Of a stretch of 64,000 bases of DNA, positions 25,535 to 34,590 are shown in pieces (positions within the stretch are counted from its first letter, which is position 1; the number at the start of each line of letters is the position of its first letter). Source of the DNA: Salinisphaera sp049568105. Its GTDB lineage: Bacteria; Pseudomonadota; Gammaproteobacteria; Nevskiales; Salinisphaeraceae. Both the position numbers and the translations under genes were made by a program. The notes below the pieces were generated by a model, which was not told the DNA's origin, searched no databases, and saw only the letters and a program-made list of their open reading frames with translations. The stretch covers positions 744,001 through 808,000 of the forward strand of contig NZ_CP145335.1 of NCBI RefSeq assembly GCF_049568105.1, written 5' to 3'.

Positions 25535-25567
25535 TAAAAAAGCCGCCATCGATCGATGGCGGCTTAG
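25535..25567 (-). terminator. Intrinsic terminator of the TonB receptor gene
   Basis: A self-complementary 24-base element at 25541-25564 (AGCCGCCATC with its mirror GATGGCGGCT, four-base loop) follows an A run at 25536-25541, which is a T run on the minus strand. It lies 22 bases past the receptor stop. It may also help end the lipoprotein gene from the other side, though only three T follow there. Confidence 0.8.
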
Positions 25568-25588
25568 TTTGCGGTTCTGATCGAGCGA

Positions 25589-28555
25589 TCAGAAGTTGTA
25601 GCTCAACCGACCATAGACGGTACGGCCAAGACCGCTGGCATAACGGGCGTCATAACCGGCATTGCCGGCGTCCGGCTGGGCCGAGTAGGGCGGGTCGGCA
25701 TCGAAGACGTTGTCCGAGCCGAGCGTCAGCTGCAGGCCGTTGTCGAACTTGTACGAGCCGTAGGTATCCCAGGTGACGTAGTCGTGCACGTGCGGATGAC
25801 CGGCGCCTTCGTAGTCCTGGTAGCCGCTCTTGTAGTGGTTGACCACGCCGAGCGCCATCGGACCCTTGCTCCAGCCGAGCGTGACATTGTGCGACCAGCG
25901 GAAAATATTCTGCTGGAGCGCGTAGTTGCTCACGTTCTGCGTATACGGTCCGTTCTCGGCCACCTGGGTGTCGTACTTGTTCATGTACGTCCCATTCATG
26001 GTGAGTGTGAACGTGCCATAGTCGGAGGGCACGGTGACGTTGAGCTGTACGTCTTCGCCGTTGAGCTCGGTCTTGCCGTTGTTGTAGTTCGTGTTCGAGA
26101 AATTGACGATCTCGCCGTTCGAATCACGATTGAAGCGGCTGGCGTACTGGTCGTAGTTGTTGAAGATATAGGTCGGGTCCAGCGAGCCGATCTGCTGCGA
26201 CAGTTCCACGGCGAAGAAATCGGCGGTCAACGAAACGTATTTGGCCGGCTGGAGCACGAAGCCCGCGCTCCAGCTCTTCGATTTTTCCGGTTGCAGGTCA
26301 GCATTGCCGCCCGTGATCTGGTGGAACTGATTGCCACAGGCATTGGCGGCATTGGCGCCGGGCACCGGGTTGCCGCCCGGGCATTGGACCGGGTCGTTGA
26401 GGGCGGCGCCGGTAAAGGTCGAGACCTGCGGCTGGTAGAGATCGTAGAGCGTCGGCGCGTGGAAGCCTTCGCTGTAGGAGGCCCGCAGGGTGAGTTGCTC
26501 GATCGGCTGGTAGCGCAGCGAGACTTTCGGGTTGACCGTGTCACCGACGTCGCTGTAGTTGTCGTAGCGCGCCTGAGCATCGAGGGTGAGGTTGGTCAGC
26601 AGCGGCACGTTCAGTTCGCCGAACACGCCTTCCACGTCGCGGTCTTCATCGACATGGCTAGCGGCAAAGCCCTCGCTGGGCGAACGGGCGGCCAGATAGC
26701 CGTCGACCGTATCGGTCAGGGTTTCGTGCCGGTACTGCGCGCCGAGAGCGAGCTGACTCTGGCCGGAGCCGAACCAGTCGCCGATTTCGTGATCGATCTT
26801 GCCGTCCCAGATATAGGAGCGCGTCTTGGCCGAGTTCAGGCGGCCGGTAGTCTCGGCGTTCAGCAGGGTCTGGCGCTGGGCATCGCTAACGTTGGTGGTG
26901 AATGGGTTGTAGTTGCCGGCATTGATCTGGGTCTGCAACGAGTTTGGATCGTAGATCGGGTTGCCGTTGGCATCGGTGCCGATCGTCGCGGCCTGGTTCA
27001 CGAAGCCGTGCTGCAGGTTGATCTCGGTCGAGCTCTGGGCATACGACAGCGCGGTGTCGTAGTGGAAACCGTCCATGAACCGGCCGGTGAAGTCGAGCAC
27101 CACGCGATGGTTTTCGTTGACGTCCCGGGCCACGCGATTACCCAGCGGTACGGTGCGATAGTTCAGCGTTACGGGTTGACTGGCGTCGAAGCCGGCCGCC
27201 GAGGGCGCCGGGGTGATGCCGTTGCCCGGATAGAAGGGCGTGCCCGGATTGACCGAAATGTTGCCGGAGGTCGGCGCCGCCGCAGAGGTGACGTAGGTTT
27301 CGCTGCGCGACCACAGATAGCTCAACGAGACCTTGTTCTTGTCGTTGATCTTATACGAGGCCTGGCCGAAAAAAGACGGCTGGTTCTTTTTCTGGACCAC
27401 CTGCGAGCCGCCGAGAACCGCAAAATTCTCACGACAGGAGTCCGGCGCCGAAGCGTTCGGGAGCAATCCAAAGGCGCTGCCACAGCCCGATGCGGCCGGG
27501 TTCTGGGTATCGAGACCGCCTTGGTAATAGTTGCTCGGGAACGTGTTGCTGGAGGTGATTTCCTCCGGGGTGATGAAGCCCCGGTCGTTGACGTTGACCG
27601 CGTCCTGACGCTGGTAGGTCAGGGTGCCCATCACGTTCCAGCCGTCTTTCGCGAAGTCGCCCTTGCCGAAAGTGGCACTGACCGTGCTGGCGTTGCCGCC
27701 GCCGTCGCGGGTCGGCACCGAGTAATTCAGGTTGAGGTTGCCGCCGTCCAGATTCTTTTTGGTGATGAAGTTGATCACGCCGCCGATAGCGTCCGTGCCG
27801 TACAGCGCCGAAGCACCGTCGCGCAGGATCTCGACGTGGTCGATGGCCGCAAACGGGATCGTGTTCAGATCTACGGCGCTACCGTTGCCATTGAGCGCGT
27901 TCGGGGCCAGGCGCCGGCCGTTGAGCAGAATTAGGGTTTTGTTCGGACCCAGGCCGCGCAGGTTGGCGAACGAGGCGCCACCGGTATTGGCCGTGCCCGT
28001 GCTCAGGCCGGCCCCGTAGCTGGAGTTGTTGCCGGCCACGCGCTGTAAAAATTGCTCGGTCGAGGTCACGCCTTGTTCGCGTAGATCCTCGCCCGAGTAA
28101 TCGGTCACTGGCAGGGCGGTGGCGGCATCGGCCGACGACAGCGCGGTACCGGTGACGGTCAGGTTGCCCAGTTCCGTGGCCGAACCAGTGCTGGCCGATG
28201 CCGTGGCGGCACTGCTGGCAGCCCCAGCTGGAGCGGCTGCAGCGGTGTCGTCGGAAGCCGCAGCCGGCGCGGCGGCCGCGGGCGCGGCCGGGGCTGGCGC
28301 TGTAGCATCTCCGTCGGCGGCATCATCGGACGAGCCCGAATCCGCACTGGATGCGGCCGGCGCGACGTAGCCGGCGCCGTCGTCGGAAGGGCTTTGGGCC
28401 CAGCCCGAGGCGATAGGTGCCATCGCGAGCATGACAGCACAGATCGAAGCCTTCGAAGCCTGATTCCAGAACGAAGGTTTGGCGACAAGCGCGAGTTCGT
28501 CGCGCGAACGAGCAGACCACCCGGCGGGCGCCGAGCGTTTGCAATCATGGTACAT
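25589..28555 (-). CDS. TonB-dependent outer-membrane receptor with an extended N-terminus
   Basis: 988 residues from ATG 28555, which has TGGGGGA upstream; an upstream TTG would add four. The signal hydrophobic core is unusually far in, at residues about 37-53 (ICAVMLAMAPIASGWAQ), after a basic 35-residue head. An Ala/Asp/Pro-rich linker follows (about 55-125). The plug starts near 130 with NLTVTGTA (TonB-box-like) and contains FANLRGLGPNKTLILLNGRR and ILRDGASALYGTDAIGGVINF. A 22-strand-type barrel follows and ends YGRLSYNF, with a terminal Phe as BAM recognises. It should import a chelate or other large substrate; identity unknown. No transporter genes are adjacent. Confidence 0.93.
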   Translation of the reverse strand: MYHDCKRSAPAGWSARSRDELALVAKPSFWNQASKASICAVMLAMAPIASGWAQSPSDDGAGYVAPAASSADSGSSDDAADGDATAPAPAAPAAAAPAAASDDTAAAAPAGAASSAATASASTGSATELGNLTVTGTALSSADAATALPVTDYSGEDLREQGVTSTEQFLQRVAGNNSSYGAGLSTGTANTGGASFANLRGLGPNKTLILLNGRRLAPNALNGNGSAVDLNTIPFAAIDHVEILRDGASALYGTDAIGGVINFITKKNLDGGNLNLNYSVPTRDGGGNASTVSATFGKGDFAKDGWNVMGTLTYQRQDAVNVNDRGFITPEEITSSNTFPSNYYQGGLDTQNPAASGCGSAFGLLPNASAPDSCRENFAVLGGSQVVQKKNQPSFFGQASYKINDKNKVSLSYLWSRSETYVTSAAAPTSGNISVNPGTPFYPGNGITPAPSAAGFDASQPVTLNYRTVPLGNRVARDVNENHRVVLDFTGRFMDGFHYDTALSYAQSSTEINLQHGFVNQAATIGTDANGNPIYDPNSLQTQINAGNYNPFTTNVSDAQRQTLLNAETTGRLNSAKTRSYIWDGKIDHEIGDWFGSGQSQLALGAQYRHETLTDTVDGYLAARSPSEGFAASHVDEDRDVEGVFGELNVPLLTNLTLDAQARYDNYSDVGDTVNPKVSLRYQPIEQLTLRASYSEGFHAPTLYDLYQPQVSTFTGAALNDPVQCPGGNPVPGANAANACGNQFHQITGGNADLQPEKSKSWSAGFVLQPAKYVSLTADFFAVELSQQIGSLDPTYIFNNYDQYASRFNRDSNGEIVNFSNTNYNNGKTELNGEDVQLNVTVPSDYGTFTLTMNGTYMNKYDTQVAENGPYTQNVSNYALQQNIFRWSHNVTLGWSKGPMALGVVNHYKSGYQDYEGAGHPHVHDYVTWDTYGSYKFDNGLQLTLGSDNVFDADPPYSAQPDAGNAGYDARYASGLGRTVYGRLSYNF

Positions 28556-29310
28556 AACGTCCCCCAAGGACGGCTGTTGGATATAGACGAAGGTAGGCGT
28601 CTAGCAGCCGATACGCGGCGATAGAAAACTCCCTGCGCCCCCAAGCCTCTGATCGGTAAGAACCGGCTCAGAGAGCGTGGCGCCAGAATATGCATGTAAC
28701 ATGCCAGCAATATGGCCCGGCGCTCCGCCGGGCGTGGCGCTTGCGAGAGCAGGCGCCGGATTCGTGCGGCCGAGTCCTGGGCCCCAGGTTTTATCGACGT
28801 TGCACTCGGTTGGGCCTGGGCCGTCAACGACAGAAGTCAGGCGGCGACGGCCTAGTGGAAGGATCAAGGTCGAGGGCGAGCGCAACTAAGGCAGGCCTTG
28901 CCGTGGGGCGCCCGCACCATTTTGTTTCACTGCGATCGAGCAATCCCGGGCCTCGCCATCGGGGCATGCGGCTGCGCCCAGCGAAGTTTGGCAGCAGGCC
29001 AACGTCGGCGAGTCCGGCTTCGCTAGACGCTGTGGGCAGGCGATACGGCTGACATGCGATTGCGGTCGAACAGCCTGCCACTCGCGACCGCGGCATTGCT
29101 CGCCTTGCTCAAAAGCACGGCTCCGATCCGTGTTGCGCGTCTGTCCTGGCACGCCTCAAAGCGACAACACAGCGTTTGGAGGCTGTCTCGATACGCCTTG
29201 ATAATGCGCAGCCCGGCCGGCTGGTTTGGACCGACCGGGCGTACACGTCGGACGATCCGGATGGCAGGCGCGACGAGCTGGCGAATGCGGCCAGGCGCGG
29301 TGGCCTTTGG
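28556..29310. other. Long upstream spacer of the TonB receptor
   Basis: About 755 bases without a supported gene between the receptor and the enoyl-CoA hydratase gene, both on the minus strand. It contains a perfect GC hairpin at 28715-28733 (GCCCGGCG/CGCCGGGC, loop CTC). I looked for cobalamin and TPP riboswitch motifs upstream of the receptor and did not find them. Confidence 0.45.
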
Positions 29311-30096
29311 TCAGGTTTTCCGGCGGTTGAGAAACGCGTTCATGATGTCGCGGACTTCGTCGCTGGCCAGCCGATGGCCAAAGACTTCGGCCTCGTCTGC
29401 GATCTGGGCGGTGATGGCTGTGCTGTTCATCCCCTGGCGCATCAGCTGCTTGCTGGCTGCCATTGCGCCCGGCGGCTTGGCTGCGAGACGGGCGGCCAAT
29501 TCCTGCGTGCGCTGGGCCAGTTCTGCCGACGGTACGCGATAGGCGACCAGGCCCATACGCTCGGCTTCGGCGGCGCTCAGCGTGTCGCCTGCCAGCAACA
29601 GTCGGGCTGCGTTCTGACGCCCCAGCAGGCGCGGCAACAGCAGACTGGAGCCGGCTTCCGGGACCAGGCCAAGGTCGATAAACGCGGTATAGAAGCGTGC
29701 ATCCTCGGCTGCGATCACCAGATCGGCGTGCAGAAGCAGCGTAGTGCCGATGCCGGTAGCCTGGCCCTGTACGGCAACCACGATCGGTTTGTCGCATTCG
29801 GCCATACGGCGGATGAAAGTCAGGGCCGGCCCAGTGACGCCGGCATCGCCCGAGGACAGATCGACGCCGGCGAAATCGGCAATATCGTTGCCGGCACAAA
29901 ACATCTCGCCTTCGCCTTCGAGCACGATCACATGCACTGTCTCGTCGGCCATGCCGGCACTGACCGCGGCTTCGAGATCGGTATACATCGTACGGGTCAG
30001 TGCATTGCGCTTATCGGGTCGATCGAGGGTGATTCGCAGAATATGTTCATCGACGCTAACGCGGATATGGTCGCTATGAAGCTCGGGGCGGGGCAT
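29311..30096 (-). CDS. Enoyl-CoA hydratase/isomerase family protein
   Basis: 261 residues from ATG 30096; the frame is open 112 codons further upstream but that part is not crotonase-like. ITLDRPDKRNAL near residue 22, EMFCAGNDIADF near 63 (first oxyanion-hole segment), QGQATGIGTTLLLHADLVIA near 107 and FIDLGLVPEAGSS near 137 give the crotonase fold. The second catalytic Glu position is occupied by the PEAGSS region as in many hydratases and isomerases. It acts on an acyl-CoA ester; substrate unknown. It has no beta-oxidation neighbours and is divergent from surE. Confidence 0.9.
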   Translation of the reverse strand: MPRPELHSDHIRVSVDEHILRITLDRPDKRNALTRTMYTDLEAAVSAGMADETVHVIVLEGEGEMFCAGNDIADFAGVDLSSGDAGVTGPALTFIRRMAECDKPIVVAVQGQATGIGTTLLLHADLVIAAEDARFYTAFIDLGLVPEAGSSLLLPRLLGRQNAARLLLAGDTLSAAEAERMGLVAYRVPSAELAQRTQELAARLAAKPPGAMAASKQLMRQGMNSTAITAQIADEAEVFGHRLASDEVRDIMNAFLNRRKT

Positions 30097-30273
30097 GCAG
30101 AACTCTTGGGCAGATGCGTGATTATGATTGTGGGTATAACCAACGAGGTCGTGACCGACAAGGGCACGATGGTCGAAAAGGGGCCGCCGAATTGATATCG
30201 CCGTGGTCACGATTGTCCTAAACGACGTTCGAGAGGCTAAGCTGCGGGTTTTGTGAAGCCGGAGACTCTTTCG

Positions 30274-31065
30274 ATGAGGCTTGAACGCATCGTCGTAACC
30301 AACGACGACGGTATCGACGCACCCGGTCTGGCAGTGGCCGAAGCCTTGGCTGGCGAACTGGCCGAGCAGGTCTGGATCTTTGCGCCGGCTACCGACCAGA
30401 GCGGCATGGCCCAGGCCTTGTCGATGCATCACCCGCTACGAGTTCAGGCGCACGGTGAGCGCCGCTATGCGGTAACCGGCACGCCGGCCGACTGTGTCAT
30501 GGCCGCGTTGGGCACCGACCTGATGAGTGGCCAAAAACCGGATCTGGTGATCTCCGGCGTGAACTGGGGGCATAACCTGTCCGACTCGGTGATGTATTCG
30601 GGCACGGTCGGAGCGGCCGTGGCCGCGGCCCATTTCGACCTGCCGACGATTGCGCTTAGCCAGGAATTCCGCGATCGCAGTCGGCCGGATTTTTCGGTCA
30701 CCGAAGCCTGGATGGCTGCGGTAGTCGATCGTCTCTGGGCCGTGCGGCATGAAGTCGGCTGTGCCTGGAACGTGAATTTTCCAGCCGGAGACCCGGAGGC
30801 GATCGCTGGACTGCGATTCACCCGCCAAAGCAGTGGCAGCATGGTCGCGCCGAAGCTGGTCGAAAACATCGATGCGCGCGGGCTGACTTACCACTGGATG
30901 GCATTCGAGCGATCGCTGGAAGCCGTGACCGACGAACTTTCGGATGTGGCGGCTCTGCGCGATGGCTATGTATCGGCCATGCCCTTGCAGTGCGCGCGCT
31001 ACGACGAGCAGCGGCTGGGGGCGATCGGTCTCGGTCGGGAATGGTCGCTCGGTGACCAGCGATGA
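30274..31065 (+). CDS. surE: 5'/3'-nucleotidase SurE
   Basis: 263 residues from ATG 30274 with GGAG nine bases upstream; an earlier GTG at 30253 is possible. VTNDDGIDAPG (metal-binding Asp11 and Asp12), ATDQSGMAQALS, VTGTPADCV, VISGVNWGHNLS and YSGTVGAA are the SurE signatures in order. SurE hydrolyses nucleoside monophosphates with a divalent metal and is tied to stationary-phase survival. In many proteobacteria it precedes pcm and nlpD-rpoS; here it is followed instead by a ketopantoate-reductase-family gene 37 bases downstream, probably in one operon. Confidence 0.93.
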   Translation: MRLERIVVTNDDGIDAPGLAVAEALAGELAEQVWIFAPATDQSGMAQALSMHHPLRVQAHGERRYAVTGTPADCVMAALGTDLMSGQKPDLVISGVNWGHNLSDSVMYSGTVGAAVAAAHFDLPTIALSQEFRDRSRPDFSVTEAWMAAVVDRLWAVRHEVGCAWNVNFPAGDPEAIAGLRFTRQSSGSMVAPKLVENIDARGLTYHWMAFERSLEAVTDELSDVAALRDGYVSAMPLQCARYDEQRLGAIGLGREWSLGDQR

Positions 31066-31102
31066 AAGACGCGACATGCTAGGCAGCTCGGAGGCATAGG
31101 CG

Positions 31103-32041
31103 ATGAATGACAAGCCAAGGATCGTGATTGTCGGCGCTGGCGCGATCGGAGCGTTCTACGGCGCGATCGCCAAGCGCGGCGGCGCGCAGGTCGAAGTCGT
31201 GCTGCGTTCGAACGTCGCTGCGGTACGCGAACACGGTTTTCATATCGACAGCCCGCTGGGCGATCTGTCCTATTGCCCGGATGTGGTCTACGGCCCCGAG
31301 GACACGCCGCGTCCAGGGGCCGATCACGTCTTGTGCTGTGTCAAAGTATTACCGGATATCGATCGGGCGGCCCTGATCGCGCCTTGGCTTGGCGCCGATT
31401 CCGACATCCTGCTGATCGAAAACGGCATCGATATCGAGCCTCCGGTGGCCGAAGCGTTGCCCGAGCATGCGCTGATCAGCGCACTGGCGTTTGTGGCGGT
31501 CAGCCGAACCGGGCCGACCACGATCGAACACCGTGCCTATGGCCGGCTGACGCTCGGCGCCTGGTCGACAGGCGACGACGAACGCTGCCGGGCGTTGGCG
31601 GCGCTGTTCGAAGCCGGCGGTATCGACGTCAAGACCAGTGCCTCGATCGTCAGGGAGCGCTGGGCCAAAAGCCTTTGGAATACACCACTCAACCCGATAT
31701 CAGTGCTGGCGGATGGCACCGATACCCAGACCATGCTCGATACGCCCGGCGGTGAAACGCTGGCTCGAGCAGCGATGGCTGAAGTGGCCGCAGTAGCCGC
31801 CGCCGACGGCCATGCTATGCCGAGCGATGCGATTGAACGCAATATCGCCGCAACTCGACGCATGCCGGCCTATCGCAACAGTATGGCGCTGGATTATCGA
31901 GCCGGGCGGGCCCTAGAGATCGATGCGATTCTGGGCAACGTGGTCGACAAGGCCGAACAGCTGGGCGTGGCCGTGCCGCGGCTTGCTACCCTGCGTGCAT
32001 TAATTGCGATGCGCGACCGTGAAAACTGCAGCGGCGACTGA
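31103..32041 (+). CDS. 2-dehydropantoate 2-reductase family protein
   Basis: 312 residues starting at an ATG with GGAGG about eight bases upstream. The N-terminal Rossmann fold begins IVIVGAGAIGAFYGAIAKRGG (NADPH-binding GxGxxG); CVKVLPD and LIENGID follow, and WAKSLWNTPLNPIS carries the catalytic Lys of the family. PanE/ApbA enzymes reduce ketopantoate to pantoate for coenzyme A synthesis, but most genomes hold several paralogues with unknown substrates, so I give no symbol. It follows surE by 37 bases on the same strand. Confidence 0.88.
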   Translation: MNDKPRIVIVGAGAIGAFYGAIAKRGGAQVEVVLRSNVAAVREHGFHIDSPLGDLSYCPDVVYGPEDTPRPGADHVLCCVKVLPDIDRAALIAPWLGADSDILLIENGIDIEPPVAEALPEHALISALAFVAVSRTGPTTIEHRAYGRLTLGAWSTGDDERCRALAALFEAGGIDVKTSASIVRERWAKSLWNTPLNPISVLADGTDTQTMLDTPGGETLARAAMAEVAAVAAADGHAMPSDAIERNIAATRRMPAYRNSMALDYRAGRALEIDAILGNVVDKAEQLGVAVPRLATLRALIAMRDRENCSGD

Positions 32042-32659
32042 TCTGGTACAGACGCGACAGGCCCATCGCCAAGCCGGGCCCGGCGTAGCCAGAACGATCA
32101 GATGCCGACCCAAAGATGCCGGGCACCGATCGCAGCCGTTCGATCGGTCCTAGGCGGTGCGCTCGAGCAGACCCGGCGCATTCGCGTCATGTTATCCGTA
32201 CGCCGGCCGCGCCTGCCCTGCGTGCGTCTGAGCGTATGATGCGTCTTGGACCCAACTAAAAAAAAGATATCGGTCCTGCATCCAGCCATCGAGCGCTCGC
32301 GTAAAACTCGCTGTAATCGTGCATGGCGCTAGTGCATGGCTCTGACACACCATAGCCCGATGGCGGGTCGGTCGTCTTGGATATCGGCCACGGCGAACAG
32401 CTCGACCTCGCCGGTTAACTCGGTCGCCGGGCCGGGACCGGCTAGGTCGTGGCCAAAGCGAAGCCCGTGCCCACCCGCCGGAGGCTGGTCTGCTAATAGG
32501 CAGGGCCGGCAGGCCAGGGCGTTAAGCATTGTCGAGCACAAACCATCCCTGCGGCCGTGTGTTGACGCCCGTGTCGAAGATCGGTGCCGCGCCCTCGTTG
32601 GCCGTATCTGGTATTTGTGGGCTGCCAGATCGTCGGTCCAATCGCAGGCGTCGAAGCGA
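32042..32659. other. Gene-free spacer between convergent genes
   Basis: About 620 bases. No supported gene and no clear intrinsic terminator for either flanking gene. The short open frames here lack ribosome-binding sites. Confidence 0.4.
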
Positions 32660-33115
32660 CTAGTTCTTTTCGAGGTTATCGATCAGTCTCATGACCTGAC
32701 TCTGCAGTTCTTTGGATTCTGCGCGTGTCAGCTCCATGCGACACAGCAGATCTTCCTGAATATGCGCCGCCTGGCTTTTCAGCGACTGGCCATGTTCGGT
32801 CAGATGAATCAGTACGCGGCGTTCGTCGTTGGCATCACGCTGGCGCGAGACCAGGCCCGCTTTTTCCATGCGTTTGAGCAATGGCGTCAGCGTGCCGCTG
32901 TCGAGATACAGCTCATGGCCCAGTTCGCCGACCGAGCGCGGCGTCTGTTCCCACAACACCAGCATCACCAGATACTGCACATACGTCAGCCCCAGCGGCT
33001 CGAGCAGCGGTCTATAGGCCCGAGTGATGCGATGTGTAGCAGTGTATAGAGCGAAACACAGCTGTTCATCGAGTGCCGGGAAATCGGCATCCTCGGACTC
33101 GGATCGGGCAGTCAT
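32660..33115 (-). CDS. ohrR: OhrR-type MarR family redox regulator
   Basis: 151 residues. DEQLCFALYTATHRITRAYRP carries Cys20, the peroxide-sensing Cys of OhrR; LGLTYVQYLVMLVLWEQ and LDSGTLTPLLKRMEKAGLVSR form the MarR winged helix with the family-typical LDSGTLTPLLKR recognition helix, and DERRVLIHLT is the wing. OhrR represses an organic-hydroperoxide resistance gene until Cys oxidation releases it. No ohr gene is next to it; the nearest OsmC/Ohr-fold gene is osmC at 43551. An inverted repeat 20 bases upstream of its start is a likely autoregulatory operator. Confidence 0.85.
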   Translation of the reverse strand: MTARSESEDADFPALDEQLCFALYTATHRITRAYRPLLEPLGLTYVQYLVMLVLWEQTPRSVGELGHELYLDSGTLTPLLKRMEKAGLVSRQRDANDERRVLIHLTEHGQSLKSQAAHIQEDLLCRMELTRAESKELQSQVMRLIDNLEKN

Positions 33116-33135
33116 GGCGAACTCATCCTCTTAAT

Positions 33136-33149
33136 ATACGCTTGCGTAT
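33136..33149. promoter_or_regulatory. Inverted repeat upstream of ohrR, candidate operator
   Basis: ATACGC-TT-GCGTAT is a perfect six-base inverted repeat just upstream of the ohrR start on the minus strand, in a short AT-rich patch. MarR regulators bind such short palindromes. The sequence differs from the TACAATT-type OhrR sites I know. Confidence 0.5.
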
Positions 33150-33199
33150 TGTGCGCCGTCGGATGGGCAGCCGTCATCTTCGAAAACAATAATGCGCGA

Positions 33200-34219
33200 T
33201 CACGACATATTGGAAACAGGCTCTTCTGCGTTCGACATCGCATTCGCGACGAGTTCGTAGGAACGCAGCCGCGCTTGGGCGTCGTGGATATTGGATACGA
33301 TCATCAGTTCGTCGGCTTGGGAGCGTTCTGCCAGATCGGTCAACTGTCGTGCCACAGTTTCCGGGGAGCCGATGACATGGCGTGCCCGATTGTCTAGAAC
33401 CGCACTGCGCTCGACGCTGCTATACGGATAGCTGCGGGCTTCGTCGGGCGACGGAATCGGGGCGAACTCGCCTTTGCGCAGTCGTAGCCACATGAGGTCG
33501 ACCGTCGTGGCGAGGTTTTCGGCCTCTTCGTCGGTGGGGGCACAGATTACGGATACACCGAGAATGGTATGTGGCTTGGCGAAGTCTTCCGAGGCCTGGA
33601 ATGCCTGGCGATAGCCTGCGAGCGCTGGCTCGGCTGGCATGGGGCTGAAGTGGCTGGCAAAGCTGTAGCCAAAACCGCCAGATCCGGCCATTTCTGCGCT
33701 GGCGCCGGAAGAGCCCAGAATCCAGATCGGGGGCAGGGGGGAGTCGTTTGGCATGACCCGTACCCCGGCATAAGGGTGGTCACGCCCGTACCGTTCTCCG
33801 GATAGCGACAGCATTTCGTTGAGCATTTCTGCAAAATGCTCTCCGGAGTTGGCGTGCAGGGCGCGATTGGCTCGGGCATCCGACCCCGGGGCTCGGCCCA
33901 GACCGAGATCCACCCGCCCGGGGTATAGGGCTTCCAATGTCCGGAAATGCTCGGCGACCCGCATCGGGGCATGGTTCGGGAGCATGATGCCGCCCGAGCC
34001 GATGCGAATACGTTCGGTCAGTGCCCCGACTCGCGACAACAGAACCTCCGGCGACGAACTGGCGATCGCGGGCATGCTGTGATGCTCGGAAATCCAGTAG
34101 CGCTTGTAGCCGTATGCTTCGGCGCGTTGCGCCAGCTCGATACTCTGGCGCACGGCCTGCGAGGCGGGGGTCCCGCTGGGAACCGGAACTAAATCAAGTA
34201 CAGAAAGATCGGGGGCCAT
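33200..34219 (-). CDS. LLM class flavin-dependent oxidoreductase
   Basis: 339 residues from ATG 34219, because family members begin at LSVLDLVPV; the frame is open to 34255. ISEHHSMPAIASSSPEVLL, GSGGIMLPNHAPMRVAEHFRTLEALYPGRVDLGLGRAPG and PPIWILGSSGASA are the luciferase-like monooxygenase signatures, close to the MsnO8 subgroup. Such enzymes use reduced FMN and oxygen; the substrate is unknown. It lies upstream of ohrR on the same strand, with the ohrR operator candidate in the 84-base gap, so the two may or may not be cotranscribed. Confidence 0.88.
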   Translation of the reverse strand: MAPDLSVLDLVPVPSGTPASQAVRQSIELAQRAEAYGYKRYWISEHHSMPAIASSSPEVLLSRVGALTERIRIGSGGIMLPNHAPMRVAEHFRTLEALYPGRVDLGLGRAPGSDARANRALHANSGEHFAEMLNEMLSLSGERYGRDHPYAGVRVMPNDSPLPPIWILGSSGASAEMAGSGGFGYSFASHFSPMPAEPALAGYRQAFQASEDFAKPHTILGVSVICAPTDEEAENLATTVDLMWLRLRKGEFAPIPSPDEARSYPYSSVERSAVLDNRARHVIGSPETVARQLTDLAERSQADELMIVSNIHDAQARLRSYELVANAMSNAEEPVSNMS

Positions 34220-34284
34220 AGCCAACCCATTGTGCGAGCGATTTACCTCGAACATGGGGACGATCCCCGCCTTTTTGTAGAGGT

Positions 34285-34446
34285 TCAGTCGCGGGTGGCG
34301 ATGATATAGACCGCGTGGATGATGCCCGGAATATAGCCAAGCAGGGTCAACACGATGTTGATCCAGAATTGCAGGCCAATACCGACTTGTAGGAATACGC
34401 CGACCGGGGGCAACAGGATCGACAGTAGAATGCGAATGATATCCAT
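34285..34446 (-). CDS. YqaE/Pmp3 family small membrane protein
   Basis: 53 residues, two transmembrane helices. It starts MDIIRILLSILLPPVGVFLQ and continues with GLQFWINIVLTLLGYIPG and IIHAVYII, the exact Pmp3 (UPF0057) pattern, including the conserved PP-GV and LGYIPG turns. GAGGAG lies about eight bases before the ATG. Yeast and plant Pmp3 proteins affect membrane potential and salt tolerance, and bacterial YqaE genes are often stress-induced. It lies 66 bases upstream of the LLM gene start on the same strand. Confidence 0.9.
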   Translation of the reverse strand: MDIIRILLSILLPPVGVFLQVGIGLQFWINIVLTLLGYIPGIIHAVYIIATRD

Positions 34447-34590
34447 ATGAAAGACTCCTCTAGAACGCTGGGCAGTTTGGCTGATGTGGCGCCGGGGGAG
34501 AAGAGTCGTTCTTTTATTAATATTATTCAGTTTGGATTAAACGTCGGGCCACGATGATGTCGGCAAGCTCAACGACACAGGACCAACAGC

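Noticed and set aside
25784..27934. A 716-codon open frame on the plus strand inside the TonB receptor gene
   Set aside because: It is antisense to a receptor with every expected motif; the open frame results from high-GC codon use. Its translation is Val/Arg/Ala/Gly-rich and matches nothing.
28556..28800. Cobalamin or TPP riboswitch upstream of the TonB receptor
   Set aside because: The region has a strong GC hairpin but none of the conserved core sequences of either riboswitch.
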